From assembly GCA_019456225.1 (NCBI GenBank), contig VRUI01000013.1, positions 18,580 to 82,579 of the forward strand: 64,000 nucleotides of DNA. Direction: 5' to 3'. Each line of letters begins with the position of its first letter. Position 1 is the stretch's first letter. The notes beneath the pieces were generated by a model, which saw only the letters and a list, made by a program, of their open reading frames with translations, did no database searches and was not told where the DNA came from. Of the stretch, positions 1 to 7,121 are shown one piece after another. The position numbers and the translations under genes are program-made. Source of the DNA: Planctomycetota bacterium. Lineage in GTDB: Bacteria; Planctomycetota; Phycisphaerae; Sedimentisphaerales; Anaerohalosphaeraceae.

Positions 1-292
1 AACGCCGGCGTAACACATCAATTGTCAGATTATGAGTTGCCCTGAACAGCCAGGCCGTAAGGCTTCTTATGCTTTGGGCGCCTTTCTTTGTAACCTGAAG
101 GTGCAGCCTGACAAAGGTCTCCTGAACGATGTCCTCGGCTTCGTGATCGGTCGTCCCTAACATTCTGCCGACATACCGCAACAGTGAACCCTGGTAATGA
201 GCAACAACAGCCATTAAGTCTCCGGGATCGGGTAATGGCACACCTTTCCCGGCTACGATCGCCAGATTCGCAGTTCTTTTGTTTTCACTCAT
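1..292 (-). CDS. ECF RNA polymerase sigma factor, N-terminal part (cut by window edge)
   Basis: Reading the minus strand from an ATG at 292 gives 97 codons open to the window edge. The protein has a region 2 sigma-70 signature: GSLLRYVGRMLG, then AEDIVQETFVRLHL, then TAWLFRATHNLTIDVLRRR, which match the core-binding and -10-recognition helices of ECF sigma factors. Region 4 lies outside the window, so the group and target cannot be judged. No clear Shine-Dalgarno sequence precedes the ATG. In planctomycetes ECF sigma factors often sit beside surface-protein genes, and a secreted repeat protein follows here, but a link is only inferred. Confidence 0.85.
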   Translation of the reverse strand, partial: MSENKRTANLAIVAGKGVPLPDPGDLMAVVAHYQGSLLRYVGRMLGTTDHEAEDIVQETFVRLHLQVTKKGAQSIRSLTAWLFRATHNLTIDVLRRR

Positions 293-880
293 TTGTATAG
301 TTTTTCGGTTCACCATTTATTAGACGTAGGACAGAGGATGATTTATGATACAAAATAAAAAAAATTCAACTTTTCGCTCAGCGACGCCTGGCAGCTTATT
401 GGATTTAGAGGAAATGTGCTGGTTAAGCGGTCGCCGGACAGATGTAAACGCTGATTATAGCCAAAAAAACAAGCATTTCTTTCTCTAAGCATATTATTTG
501 TATTAATCACCATTATATGATATTTCCTGCTATTTGACCAGACATATGTGTTTTGCAACAAGTCATGCTGAGGTCGAAAACGGTAATTTACTCCCGTAGT
601 CCCATTTCCGCTTGACTATAACACAGAGAAATAAAATATGCTGTAATGACATCTGCAACTGTTGAGGCGTGTTGGGAAGGTGAGAACGTGGTGCCGGGCA
701 AGAACGGGTAGAATGAGCTTCGCAATGTCTATACATACCTCCCATCGGCAAAGGGTATTCCCAGAACGTGTATTGCTATCCAGTCTCCGAACTATTTCAA
801 TTTCCGAGTTAAGGGCTACGTCGGCACCGGCATATTGCTTTCGCTACAGCATAGAAAAAGGCCCGTAAGATATACTGACA
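293..880. other. 588-bp interval without a recognisable gene
   Basis: Short open frames exist on both strands (about 60-72 codons), but none has a recognisable domain, a good ribosome binding site or coding-like composition. The minus strand between 868 and 600 gives protein-like text in more than one frame, broken by stops, so it may be the remains of a decayed gene. I could not identify a parent family. Confidence 0.5.
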
Positions 881-2413
881 TCATCTTGGATCTTCCCTGC
901 CAGGGCAGGTTCCCCAGATGGGCCGATGCTCTGTCCAATTGTCGGCTTTGTGATCGAAATAATCCGGCTTATAAAGAATCACCTCTACGCACCATCCGGA
1001 CAGGTCCTGGTTGAACGACGACGCTTTGTGGAACATATATCTCATATCGGTAACGCTGGAGGTGTCCCAACCGCTTATGTTCGGGTCGAATGACGACGCA
1101 TTGTAGAACATATAGCTCATATCGGTGACGCTGGAGGTATCCCAGTCGGTGATGTTCGGGTCGAATGACGACGCATTCGGGTCGAATGACGACGCATTGT
1201 AGAACATATAGCTCATATCGGTGACGCTGGAGGTATCCCAGTCGTTTATGTTCGGGTCGAATGACGGCGACGACGACACATTGTAGAACATATAGCTCAT
1301 ATCGGTGACACTGGAGGTGTCCCAGCCTCTAATGTCCTGGTTGAACGAGGGGGAATTCCCGTCTTCGACTGCCCAGTCTGGACTGGAGAACATATTGCTC
1401 ATGTCAGTAACGCTGGAGGTGTCCCAGCCGCTTATGTCCTGGTTGAATTCCCATGCACCGTGGAACATACTGTTCATTTTGGTGACGCCGGAGGTACTCC
1501 AGCCGCTTATATCCTGGTCGAACAAGAATGCCATATCGAACATTCCACTCATGTCAGTGACGCCGGAGGTGTCCCAGTCGCCAATTTCCTGATCGAATTC
1601 CCATGCAGCGTAGAACATTCCACTCATGTCAGTGACGTTGGAGGTGTCCCAGTCGCTAATTTCCTGGTTGAATACCCACGCCTGAAAGAACATCCCGCCC
1701 ATGTTAGTAACGCTGGAGGTGTCCCAGTTGCTAATGTCCTGGTTGAACAATGACGCACCGGCAAACATATCGCTCATGTCGGTGACGCCGGAAGTATTCC
1801 ATCCGCCTATGTCACTGTCGAACGAGTTCGCCGCAAGGAACATGCCGCTCATGTCGGTGACGGTTTCAATACCCTCTGTTGTACCCGGTACCGAAACGAG
1901 GTTTGAACACCGAAAGAACGCGTCGGACATGCTGGTGAAACCCAGTTGCCCCCAGTTATCAACGCTTGTAAGCTTTTCCAGCTGGGACCACCCACCGCCG
2001 TTGCCAATACTGTCGTATGCCTCCGCGCTGCCGGTGACCGTGACGGTATAGGTTCCTTCAATGACGTAGTCGTGCGTATGCGGACCGGGAGAGTTTACAT
2101 CGGTAATGGTGCCGTCCCCCCAGACGATTTCAGCATCGACTGAACCGGCTAGCGCCAGGGTAACCGTCGCGTCGGGCCCGAGGGTCGTATCCCAGGTCGT
2201 TACAAAGAATGAAGACGAGTCAGCCATCCAATAAGAAGCCATATTAGCAAGGTCGCTAACGTCATAAGTTGTCAGCCACTCAGAGGCCATAATAGTAAAG
2301 TCCTCAAGGTTCACCTTGTTGTCATCGCTAACATCGGCACTGGAAAACGACGCCGAGGCTACCCCGGCAAAAACCAGCAATACAGCTAGAGAAGTGGTTA
2401 ATAGCATCTTCAT
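881..2413 (-). CDS. Secreted BspA/DUF285-type repeat surface protein with dockerin-like segment
   Basis: 510 residues from the ATG at 2413, which has GGGAG eight bases upstream; a TTG 18 bases earlier is a poorer start. Residues 1-22 form a signal peptide. A dockerin-like stretch follows ([18 protein letters not shown]), then a PKD-like part with WGDGTI, then about ten repeats built on the pattern [20 protein letters not shown], the DUF285 (PF03382) motif known from BspA-like and mycoplasma surface proteins. The dockerin-like part may attach the protein to a surface or secretion system specific to this group (inference). The exact ligand is unknown. The C-terminus ends in a Cys-containing cap (GWCVEV, WGTCPG). 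Two copies of a 21-bp unit at 1155-1196 show recent repeat slippage. Confidence 0.85.
   Translation of the reverse strand: MKMLLTTSLAVLLVFAGVASASFSSADVSDDNKVNLEDFTIMASEWLTTYDVSDLANMASYWMADSSSFFVTTWDTTLGPDATVTLALAGSVDAEIVWGDGTITDVNSPGPHTHDYVIEGTYTVTVTGSAEAYDSIGNGGGWSQLEKLTSVDNWGQLGFTSMSDAFFRCSNLVSVPGTTEGIETVTDMSGMFLAANSFDSDIGGWNTSGVTDMSDMFAGASLFNQDISNWDTSSVTNMGGMFFQAWVFNQEISDWDTSNVTDMSGMFYAAWEFDQEIGDWDTSGVTDMSGMFDMAFLFDQDISGWSTSGVTKMNSMFHGAWEFNQDISGWDTSSVTDMSNMFSSPDWAVEDGNSPSFNQDIRGWDTSSVTDMSYMFYNVSSSPSFDPNINDWDTSSVTDMSYMFYNASSFDPNASSFDPNITDWDTSSVTDMSYMFYNASSFDPNISGWDTSSVTDMRYMFHKASSFNQDLSGWCVEVILYKPDYFDHKADNWTEHRPIWGTCPGREDPR
1155..1196 (-). repeat. In-frame 21-bp tandem duplication inside the surface protein
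   Basis: Positions 1155-1175 and 1176-1196 are identical, adding a second FDPNASS to one DUF285 repeat. It keeps the reading frame and so lengthens one repeat by seven residues. It looks like a slippage event within the repeat array. Confidence 0.9.
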
Positions 2414-2755
2414 TATGTTTCTCCCTGTCAAAAAAAAATGAATTGACTACTGCGTGGAAAACTGCTCAGAAATGCTGCAAGCTTTCCACCACATCTTGTG
2501 CAAGTCAAATACAATATGCTCACACCGTTATATCCTAACGTCACGTGTCCGGTTTGTCAAGCATATAATAAAAACCAAAACAGCCAATAGGCACTACAAC
2601 CCCTATTTCCCATAACACCCTCATTATCAGGCTAATATCAAGGGTAGTGCCTTCATTTTTGAGCCAAAAACAACTATGCTCATTTTGGCCTAACGTAACG
2701 TTTTATCTAATTTAAAAGATTGACAATGGCAAATGCAGAACGCAAAGCCGGCAGG
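2414..2755. other. 342-bp intergenic stretch between the surface protein gene and gene debris
   Basis: Apart from the promoter at 2532-2560 I see no gene or strong hairpin. It is AT-rich towards 2600-2720. Confidence 0.5.
2532..2560 (-). promoter_or_regulatory. Candidate sigma-70 promoter of the DUF285 surface protein gene
   Basis: On the minus strand TTGACA (2560-2555) is followed after 17 bp by TAGGAT (2537-2532), about 120 bp upstream of the ATG at 2413. The -35 box and spacing are ideal and the -10 box has two mismatches. Confidence 0.55.
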
Positions 2756-2940
2756 TTATTCCTTCGGCTTTTGTTTTGTGTTGGTTTTGTTGGTCGCCAG
2801 GGACACACAGATGATTTCTTTTCGTTGCGGGCATAGATTCGTTTGTTGGCAAAGGCCGGATGCGACCAAACCATTTTTCGCCCGCCGGCATCGACATCAG
2901 GAAGATTCGGATCAGCGAACCTCATATCGATATGGAAAAC
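2756..2940 (-). pseudogene. 3' remnant of a PQQ-propeller (BamB-like) gene
   Basis: The minus strand reads GGRKMVWSHPAFANKRIYARNE and, after one lost base near 2821, KEIICVSLATN to a stop at 2756-2758. The pattern SHPxFxxxRIYxRNxKEIICxxL is the usual last blade of PQQ-binding-like beta-propeller proteins. Only this final blade remains, and it is frameshifted. Upstream sequence belongs to an unrelated M60-like fragment, so this is part of a scar rather than a gene. Confidence 0.6.
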
Positions 2941-3434
2941 CCTGTCTCCGGACACCTGGGACATGGAGGTGTCGTCACCGTCGCAATCGACCCGGGAGCA
3001 AGGTAAGCACCCGTCGGTTTTCTCGCCGCCCGTTCCTCGTGCATTACATCGTGACCCCACGTATTCAGATAGCTGCCGTCAACTGTTACTGTATAAACTG
3101 CTTCCGGGTTGGCAGGCGGGTTAACGGCACCCGGGAAATGAGCCGAGCTTCCAATTTTAAATCCATCTATTAAAGTGGGATGACTTGCTATAGTTCCTGT
3201 TGTGAAACTATAATCAATAATGTACTGCATGACATTATAGACCGCCCAGTTAATATCGGTGTTAGATGTGTCGGATCTTTTGAAACTCTGAACCGGGCTG
3301 CCGGAAACGAACATCGGTCCGATCTCAGTGTCGTATGTTACCACCAGGTCAAAAGCTGCCGTTATAATTGCGCTACTGTCATCAAACCGATTTTTGGTCT
3401 TGACAACGGGGAGTACTTTAGCCTGACCAGACAT
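2922..3434 (-). pseudogene. Fragment of a peptidase M60-like secreted protein
   Basis: A 170-codon minus-strand frame contains AVYTVTVDGSYLNTWGHD and then RKPTGAYLAPGSIATVTTP. The second part matches the (S/P)TGLYxxPGxxxTVTxP entry of M60-like (enhancin-type) domains, a family of secreted metallopeptidases acting on glycoproteins. The HExxH catalytic region is missing, the frame ends soon after the TVTTP motif, there is no signal peptide, and the 5' end runs into the HD-domain gene on the other strand. I read it as a broken piece and not a functional enzyme. Confidence 0.6.
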
Positions 3435-3929
3435 GCTCTGGCAGTCGAAGGCGTGATGCGGTATTTTGCTGAAAAATATGGAGAAGATTCGGAGAAATGG
3501 GGAATCATCGGTTTAGTCCATGATCTGGACTATCAACAGTTTCCGGATCAGCACTGCACAAAAACGGCTGAGATTCTCTGCTCTCATGGCTGGCCTGAAG
3601 ACTATATCCGGGCCGTTGTCTCTCACGGATGGGGAATCTGTTCGGATGTAGAACCACAGGAGAAAATGGAAAAAGTTCTTTATGCAATTGATGAGTTGAC
3701 AGGGCTGGTGGCAACTACGGCTCTGGTCAGACCTTCCAGATCAGTGCTGGATGTCGAACCGAAATCAGTCAAGAAGAAATGGAAGGATAAGTCATTTGCC
3801 GCAAAGGTTAACAGGGAAGTTATCCAAAAGGGAGCAGAGATGCTGTCAATGGAGTTGTCGGACCTGTTCAGGGAAACAATTGCAGGGATGCGGGAAGTAG
3901 CAGAGGAAATAGGGTTAAAGGGAAAGTAG
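3412..3929 (+). pseudogene. 5'-truncated HD-domain phosphohydrolase gene (in a chimeric open frame)
   Basis: From about 3412 the plus strand encodes a clear HD-domain protein: TRHALAVEGVMRYFAEKYGE, GIIGLVHDLDYQQFP with the HD pair, VVSHGWGIC and YAIDELTGLV, ending at 3929. Family members of this type usually start 15-25 residues before the HALAVE histidine. Here the N-terminus is replaced by sequence antisense to the M60 fragment, so the open frame starting at 3180 is a chimera. The next in-frame ATG lies after the first metal-binding His. Either the gene is dead or a chimeric protein is made. Metal-dependent phosphohydrolase activity is the family role. Confidence 0.65.
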
Positions 3930-4078
3930 TTAGTTAGTATGAAAAAGGGAGTAATAAAAGATTGTTATTATTGAGTAGAAACCCTAAAACTGGGATATTA
4001 AGGAGCATACAGACGACAGGCAGAATTTTTGTTGAGATTACGGAGAATGGCTTTGTTGAAAAAATAAAAGAAATTTCC

Positions 4079-4106
4079 TTGATAGTCAGGGTGATTTTGG
4101 TAAGAT
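4079..4106 (+). promoter_or_regulatory. Candidate promoter of the parvulin lipoprotein gene
   Basis: TTGATA (4079-4084) and TAAGAT (4101-4106) are 16 bp apart, about 60 bp upstream of the start. Both boxes have mismatches, so this is moderate support. Confidence 0.4.
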
Positions 4107-4165
4107 AACTACAGTCAAACTTAAAAGTACAAAATAATCGATAAAGACTTTTTGAAAGGATAATG

Positions 4166-5317
4166 ATGCGATTTTCATTAATAAGTGTAGTTCTGATGGC
4201 AGTAATGTTGCTTGGATGTAACGAAACGGAAAAAGAAGAAGCCAAGGCAAAAGAAGAAGTTGCCGTTGTCAAAGAAGAAGTTAAGGTAAAAGAAGATGTA
4301 AAAATAGAGCAGGCACCCGATGCTGTGAAAGTTGAAGATAAAGTAATGGTTACGATAAATGGCAAGGAGATAATGCTTAGTGAAGTTAATAAGCGTATGC
4401 AACCTCAACTCGATAGAGCGAAAATGATGGGACAAAAGCCCAACGAAGGAATGTTGAATAATCTTAGAAAACGCGTAATTGATGGAATAATACAAGAAAC
4501 TGTGATAACTGAGAAGATAAAAGATAAAGGTGTTGTTGTTGCAGATGAAGAAGTAACTGCTAAACTTGAAGAGATTGCAAAACAGCAAGGCAGAACCATT
4601 GAGCAGCTAATTGCTTCAGCCGCACCGCGTGGATTCACCGAAGAGAAGATAAGAGAACAGATCAAAATGAATGTTAGTTTTAATAAGCTTATGGAAATTG
4701 AAGCTGGCGATGGAGCAATAACAGTCACGGACCAGGAAGCTAAGAAGTATTATGACGATAATATCGCTCGATACAGTTCGCCGGATTCTGTAAAAACCAG
4801 CCATATTCTTGCCGGTGGCAGGGGTTTTGATTCTTTTGATGAAGAAATAAAGGCAGATGCCAAACTTAAAATCGAAAAAGTTAAGAAAAAACTCGATGCC
4901 GGCGGAAATTTTGAAGAACTTGCAAAGGAGTTTTCAGATTGTCCTTCAAAGGATAAAGGCGGCGACCTGGGTGTCTATATAACCATCGACGGTAAAATTG
5001 TCGGTCAGCGAGGAGGGATGGATGGGATATTCAGTAAGGCTGCTCATAAGCTTAAGGTTGGAGAATTAACCGATATCGTTAAAACTCCTTTTGGTTATCA
5101 TATCATAAAAACTACCGATAGGAAAAAAGCTGAAGTTAAGAGTTTCCAGGAAGTCAAAGATACTATAGTGCAGCAGCAGGGACAGACAAAAAAGAATAAA
5201 TTTGCTTCAGGCTATATAAAGAAACTTAAGGATGATGCAGAAGTCATTTATGCCGACAAGCCCGAAACAACAACAGAAGATAAAACTAAAGTCAAGATTG
5301 CACCTGATGGTGAGTAA
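4166..5317 (+). CDS. Peptidyl-prolyl cis-trans isomerase (parvulin/SurA-like) lipoprotein
   Basis: 383 residues from the second of two adjacent ATGs; GAAAGGA at 4154-4160 fits it better than the ATG at 4163. The N-terminus is a lipoprotein signal ending in LLGC (Cys18), followed by a Glu/Lys-rich linker. A SurA-like N-terminal chaperone part leads into a parvulin rotamase domain at about residues 205-320 (KTSHILAGG, FEELAKEFSDCPS, GGDLG, FGYHIIKTTD). It probably helps fold exported proteins while anchored in the membrane. It is a single-gene unit: a hairpin terminator follows two bases after the stop. Confidence 0.9.
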   Translation: MRFSLISVVLMAVMLLGCNETEKEEAKAKEEVAVVKEEVKVKEDVKIEQAPDAVKVEDKVMVTINGKEIMLSEVNKRMQPQLDRAKMMGQKPNEGMLNNLRKRVIDGIIQETVITEKIKDKGVVVADEEVTAKLEEIAKQQGRTIEQLIASAAPRGFTEEKIREQIKMNVSFNKLMEIEAGDGAITVTDQEAKKYYDDNIARYSSPDSVKTSHILAGGRGFDSFDEEIKADAKLKIEKVKKKLDAGGNFEELAKEFSDCPSKDKGGDLGVYITIDGKIVGQRGGMDGIFSKAAHKLKVGELTDIVKTPFGYHIIKTTDRKKAEVKSFQEVKDTIVQQQGQTKKNKFASGYIKKLKDDAEVIYADKPETTTEDKTKVKIAPDGE

Positions 5318-5319
5318 TT

Positions 5320-5343
5320 CAAACTGACCGATTGGTCAGTTTG
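5320..5343 (+). terminator. Hairpin A: CAAACTGACC stem, GATT loop
   Basis: A perfect 10-bp inverted repeat with a four-base loop begins two bases after the parvulin stop codon. The same hairpin type follows yajC (22215-22238) and the AsmA-like gene (52492-52513), and a variant lies at 21646-21669. It is a likely transcription terminator, although the T-tract here is short. Confidence 0.65.
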
Positions 5344-5378
5344 AGATTGATTCCCGACGTAAAGCCGGGATGTTCCAT

Positions 5379-5424
5379 ATTTATAATTTATTATTGATTA
5401 TTTGAGGATTCGGCCTTTGGCCGA
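5379..5424 (+). repeat. Heptad array plus hairpin B (dispersed intergenic repeat)
   Basis: Four degenerate 7-bp units (ATTTATA, ATTTATT, ATTGATT, ATTTGAG) lead into GAGGATTCGGCC and the hairpin TCGGCC-TTT-GGCCGA at 5410-5424. The same arrangement is found at 20356, 22240 and 52518. Confidence 0.7.
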
Positions 5425-5463
5425 GGCAAAATAACAAAAAAACAGACACCACGCAAACTGTTT

Positions 5464-5508
5464 AACCCAACTTTCTCACTTTTTGTCAATAAGTGAGAAA
5501 GTTGAGTT
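5464..5508. repeat. 18-bp inverted repeat with 9-nt loop
   Basis: Arms 5464-5481 and 5491-5508 pair with one mismatch; the core of the left arm is CAACTTTCTCACTT. It lies between the parvulin gene and the nucleotidyltransferase cassette and could terminate transcription arriving from either side. The rest of 5345-5600 holds no gene that I can support. Confidence 0.7.
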
Positions 5509-5600
5509 AGGTCATTTTGACAATCGGCATGTTCAGCACAAATGCATAGCACAAAGCAAATACCGATCTCCATAAGTCCCTGTATACAAAGGACTTGAAC

Positions 5601-5634
5601 TACCCCCAAGGGGACTTGAAGCACTGTTACTGGG
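5601..5634 (-). repeat. Duplicated 3' fragment of tRNA-Glu (candidate attachment-site copy)
   Basis: 34 bp in the same orientation as the 3' end of tRNA-Glu (6356-6389) with four mismatches: TACCCCCAAGGGGACT and CTGTTACTGGG are shared. The piece covers the acceptor 3' strand, T-arm and the 3' side of the anticodon stem, the segment typically duplicated by tRNA-targeting integration. The T-loop changes would spoil tRNA function. Two genes lie between the copies. Confidence 0.75.
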
Positions 5635-5639
5635 CCTGA

Positions 5640-6131
5640 TCAGGAATTGTCATCATTCCGCTTATCTTTTAAGACTTTAAGCTCAATTACAGTTTGCAGG
5701 TCACGCGGACGGTTCATAGTTTTTTTTGACTCTATCAAGGCATCGATATTCAAAATATTAAATACCTTTCCTTCAATCTCGATTTTTTCAGACACCTTGA
5801 CAGCTTGACGGTAGCCTCCTACTCCTTTGACATATCCCAGGCAATCTAACTGGCCAAGTTCTGTGTCAAGATACAAGTTTTTTAAGCTTTTGCAATTGTC
5901 CTCGGTAAGTTCCAGTTTGACTTTTTTGGATGTCATTCGGTGAACAGGGTTTAGGTCGGCAAGAGCCTTTTGCAAACGCATCAAATTTGTCGGTGAAAAA
6001 TCACAACAGATATCAATATCCTGAGTTACATTAGTACAGCCATGTGCAGCCGAAGCAAATCCTCCGATAATTACAAAATCAACTTCGGAATCAGCAAGAC
6101 AAGTCAATAATTCTAGAAATCTTCCGATCAT
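5640..6131 (-). CDS. MNT-fold nucleotidyltransferase (AbiEii/toxin-like)
   Basis: 163 residues. The signature GGFASAAHG, then DIDICCD (about residues 22-44), is the GGxxxxxHG...DxD active site of minimal nucleotidyltransferases related to AbiEii and MNT antitoxin/toxin proteins. The partner gene upstream overlaps by four bases (ATGA), so they are translationally coupled. Such proteins transfer a nucleotide to RNA or protein. Whether this one is toxin, antitoxin or defence effector is not visible. The stop lies only six bases from the duplicated tRNA fragment, so the gene is the distal part of the tRNA-bounded cassette. Confidence 0.8.
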   Translation of the reverse strand: MIGRFLELLTCLADSEVDFVIIGGFASAAHGCTNVTQDIDICCDFSPTNLMRLQKALADLNPVHRMTSKKVKLELTEDNCKSLKNLYLDTELGQLDCLGYVKGVGGYRQAVKVSEKIEIEGKVFNILNIDALIESKKTMNRPRDLQTVIELKVLKDKRNDDNS

Positions 6132-6349
6132 AATTTCCTGGCACCTTTAAGCATATTAAGTGCGTTTAATGCAGATTGATGCCTTCTGAGACGTTCAGCG
6201 GGGGTTCTATCGGCATTGTCCATGAGCATTTGTATATCAACTCCATAGTCCCGGGCTTCTTTAAGGTATGGGTAATGTTCAACAAGCTCATCAAAACGAC
6301 TCTGCTCGTCAAATGAAGTGTTTTCTTGATCTTTGTTTGTATTGGTCAT
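6128..6349 (-). CDS. Small partner protein of the nucleotidyltransferase
   Basis: 73 residues from the ATG at 6349, beginning MTNTNKDQEN and ending LNMLKGARKL. The frame also stays open upstream, but that part is the tRNA-Glu gene, so the start must be here, only six bases after the tRNA 3' end. The GGGGG of the tRNA acceptor strand would be the only purine-rich element near the start. The protein is charged and helical (DELVEHYPYLKEARDYGVDI, AERLRRHQSALN). No HEPN RxxxxH motif is seen, so it is not the classical MNT partner. Its role is unknown; operon structure suggests it controls or recruits the enzyme. Confidence 0.7.
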   Translation of the reverse strand: MTNTNKDQENTSFDEQSRFDELVEHYPYLKEARDYGVDIQMLMDNADRTPAERLRRHQSALNALNMLKGARKL

Positions 6350-6355
6350 AATGAA

Positions 6356-6428
6356 TACCCCCAAGGGGACTCGAACCCCTGTTACTGGGATGAGAACCCA
6401 GCGTCCTAGGCCGCTAGACGATGGGGGC
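6356..6428 (-). tRNA. tRNA-Glu (anticodon CTC)
   Basis: 73 nt with a 7-bp acceptor stem (GCCCCCA with TGGGGGT), anticodon stem CTGGG/CCCAG and loop TTCTCAT giving anticodon CTC, and T-arm GGGGTTCGAGTCCCC. CCA is not encoded. Its 3' end borders the nucleotidyltransferase cassette and its 5' end borders a heptad inverted repeat. Confidence 0.95.
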
Positions 6429-6431
6429 ATC

Positions 6432-6877
6432 TAGTCGATAGTCGTTAGTCTATAGTCTATAGTTTTTTTGTCAAGCTCATTGTCATTTTGCTTATCTGTT
6501 CGACTTCGTCAATAAACTTGCCGGCAATATTATCACTGGTATAGCCAATTCTAGCTGATATTGTAAGTTGCGTTATCAGTTCCGAACAACTACCTAATTG
6601 ATATGCGCAAAAACTGCTTATATTCATTTCTGTGGCCTCTGCTAAATCCTTCGGCTATGTTCGAAGGTATCGAAACACTGCACCGCCGAATTTGGCTTGT
6701 AAGGCCATAAGTTTCCTCTTTGGGAAACGATTTTGTTAAGATATAGATTTTTTCGACAAGAGCAATACTTCTCTTCCAGATTTCCAAGTCTTGAAAAGTC
6801 CTAATCTTGCCGTATCTTGCTGTTTCTGTCATGGCTGCACCATAATCTATCGACTATCGACAAACGACTATCGACTA
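6432..6877. mobile_element. Small inverted-repeat unit carrying an S23/four-helix-bundle gene
   Basis: The unit is bounded by 24-bp inverted repeats, 6432-6455 and 6854-6877, with two mismatches; 14 bp (TAGTCGATAGTCGT and its complement) are perfect. Both ends consist of 7-bp units (TAGTCGA, TAGTCGT, TAGTCTA; CTATCGA, CAAACGA). The unit fills the gap between tRNA-Glu and tRNA-Met almost exactly. No target duplication is visible. Mobility is inferred from structure only. Confidence 0.5.
6457..6832 (-). pseudogene. Four-helix bundle (S23 / 23S rRNA intervening-sequence) protein, frameshifted
   Basis: The ATG at 6832 opens MTETARYGKIRTFQDLEIWK and the conserved SIPSNIAEGFSRGHRNEYKQ of the S23 family, but the frame stops after ISIR at 6590. 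In the +1 frame the family sequence resumes at once (GSCSELITQLTISARIGYTS, then DEVEQISKMTMSLTKKL) to a stop at 6457. One extra A in the sequence ATATCAATTAGG explains the break. Repaired, the protein would be about 122 residues, the usual length. Family members pack as pentameric helical bundles and were first found in 23S rRNA intervening sequences; their function remains unclear. Confidence 0.85.
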
Positions 6878-6879
6878 AA

Positions 6880-6953
6880 TAGCGACGGGTGGATTCGAAC
6901 CACCGACCTCAGGCTTATGAATCCCACGCTCTAACCAGCTGAGCTACGTCGCC
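6880..6953 (-). tRNA. tRNA-Met (anticodon CAT)
   Basis: 74 nt with acceptor GGCGACG pairing CGTCGCT, D-arm AGCTCAGCTGGTTAGAGC, anticodon loop TTCATAA and T-arm GGTGGTTCGAATCCACC. The 1-72 pair is G-U and one anticodon-stem pair is weak (A31-G39). It could be elongator Met or the precursor of Ile2 (lysidine-modified); sequence alone does not decide. Confidence 0.9.
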
Positions 6954-7121
6954 GAAATCTTAACAAGCAAAATATTCTACAGACAAAACCAGCTATTGCA
7001 AGGGAAAATATACCATTTTTTTGGGGAAAATCGCATAAAAGTCTGCATTTGTGTCACCTTCTTACGATTTTTGTTCCTTTATTGTGGTATGATAATTATA
7101 TTCCATACGAAAGGTTTTTTA

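Noticed and set aside
1305..2143. Several long plus-strand open frames opposite the DUF285 protein
   Set aside because: They are antisense shadows of a repetitive gene; their repeats follow the coding repeats of the other strand.
5391..5624. 77-codon minus-strand frame between the parvulin gene and the nucleotidyltransferase
   Set aside because: It runs through the inverted repeat, hairpin B and the tRNA fragment, so it is a chance frame.
6350..6430. N-terminal extension of the small nucleotidyltransferase partner (frame open to 6430)
   Set aside because: These codons are the tRNA-Glu gene itself; the gene starts at the ATG at 6349.
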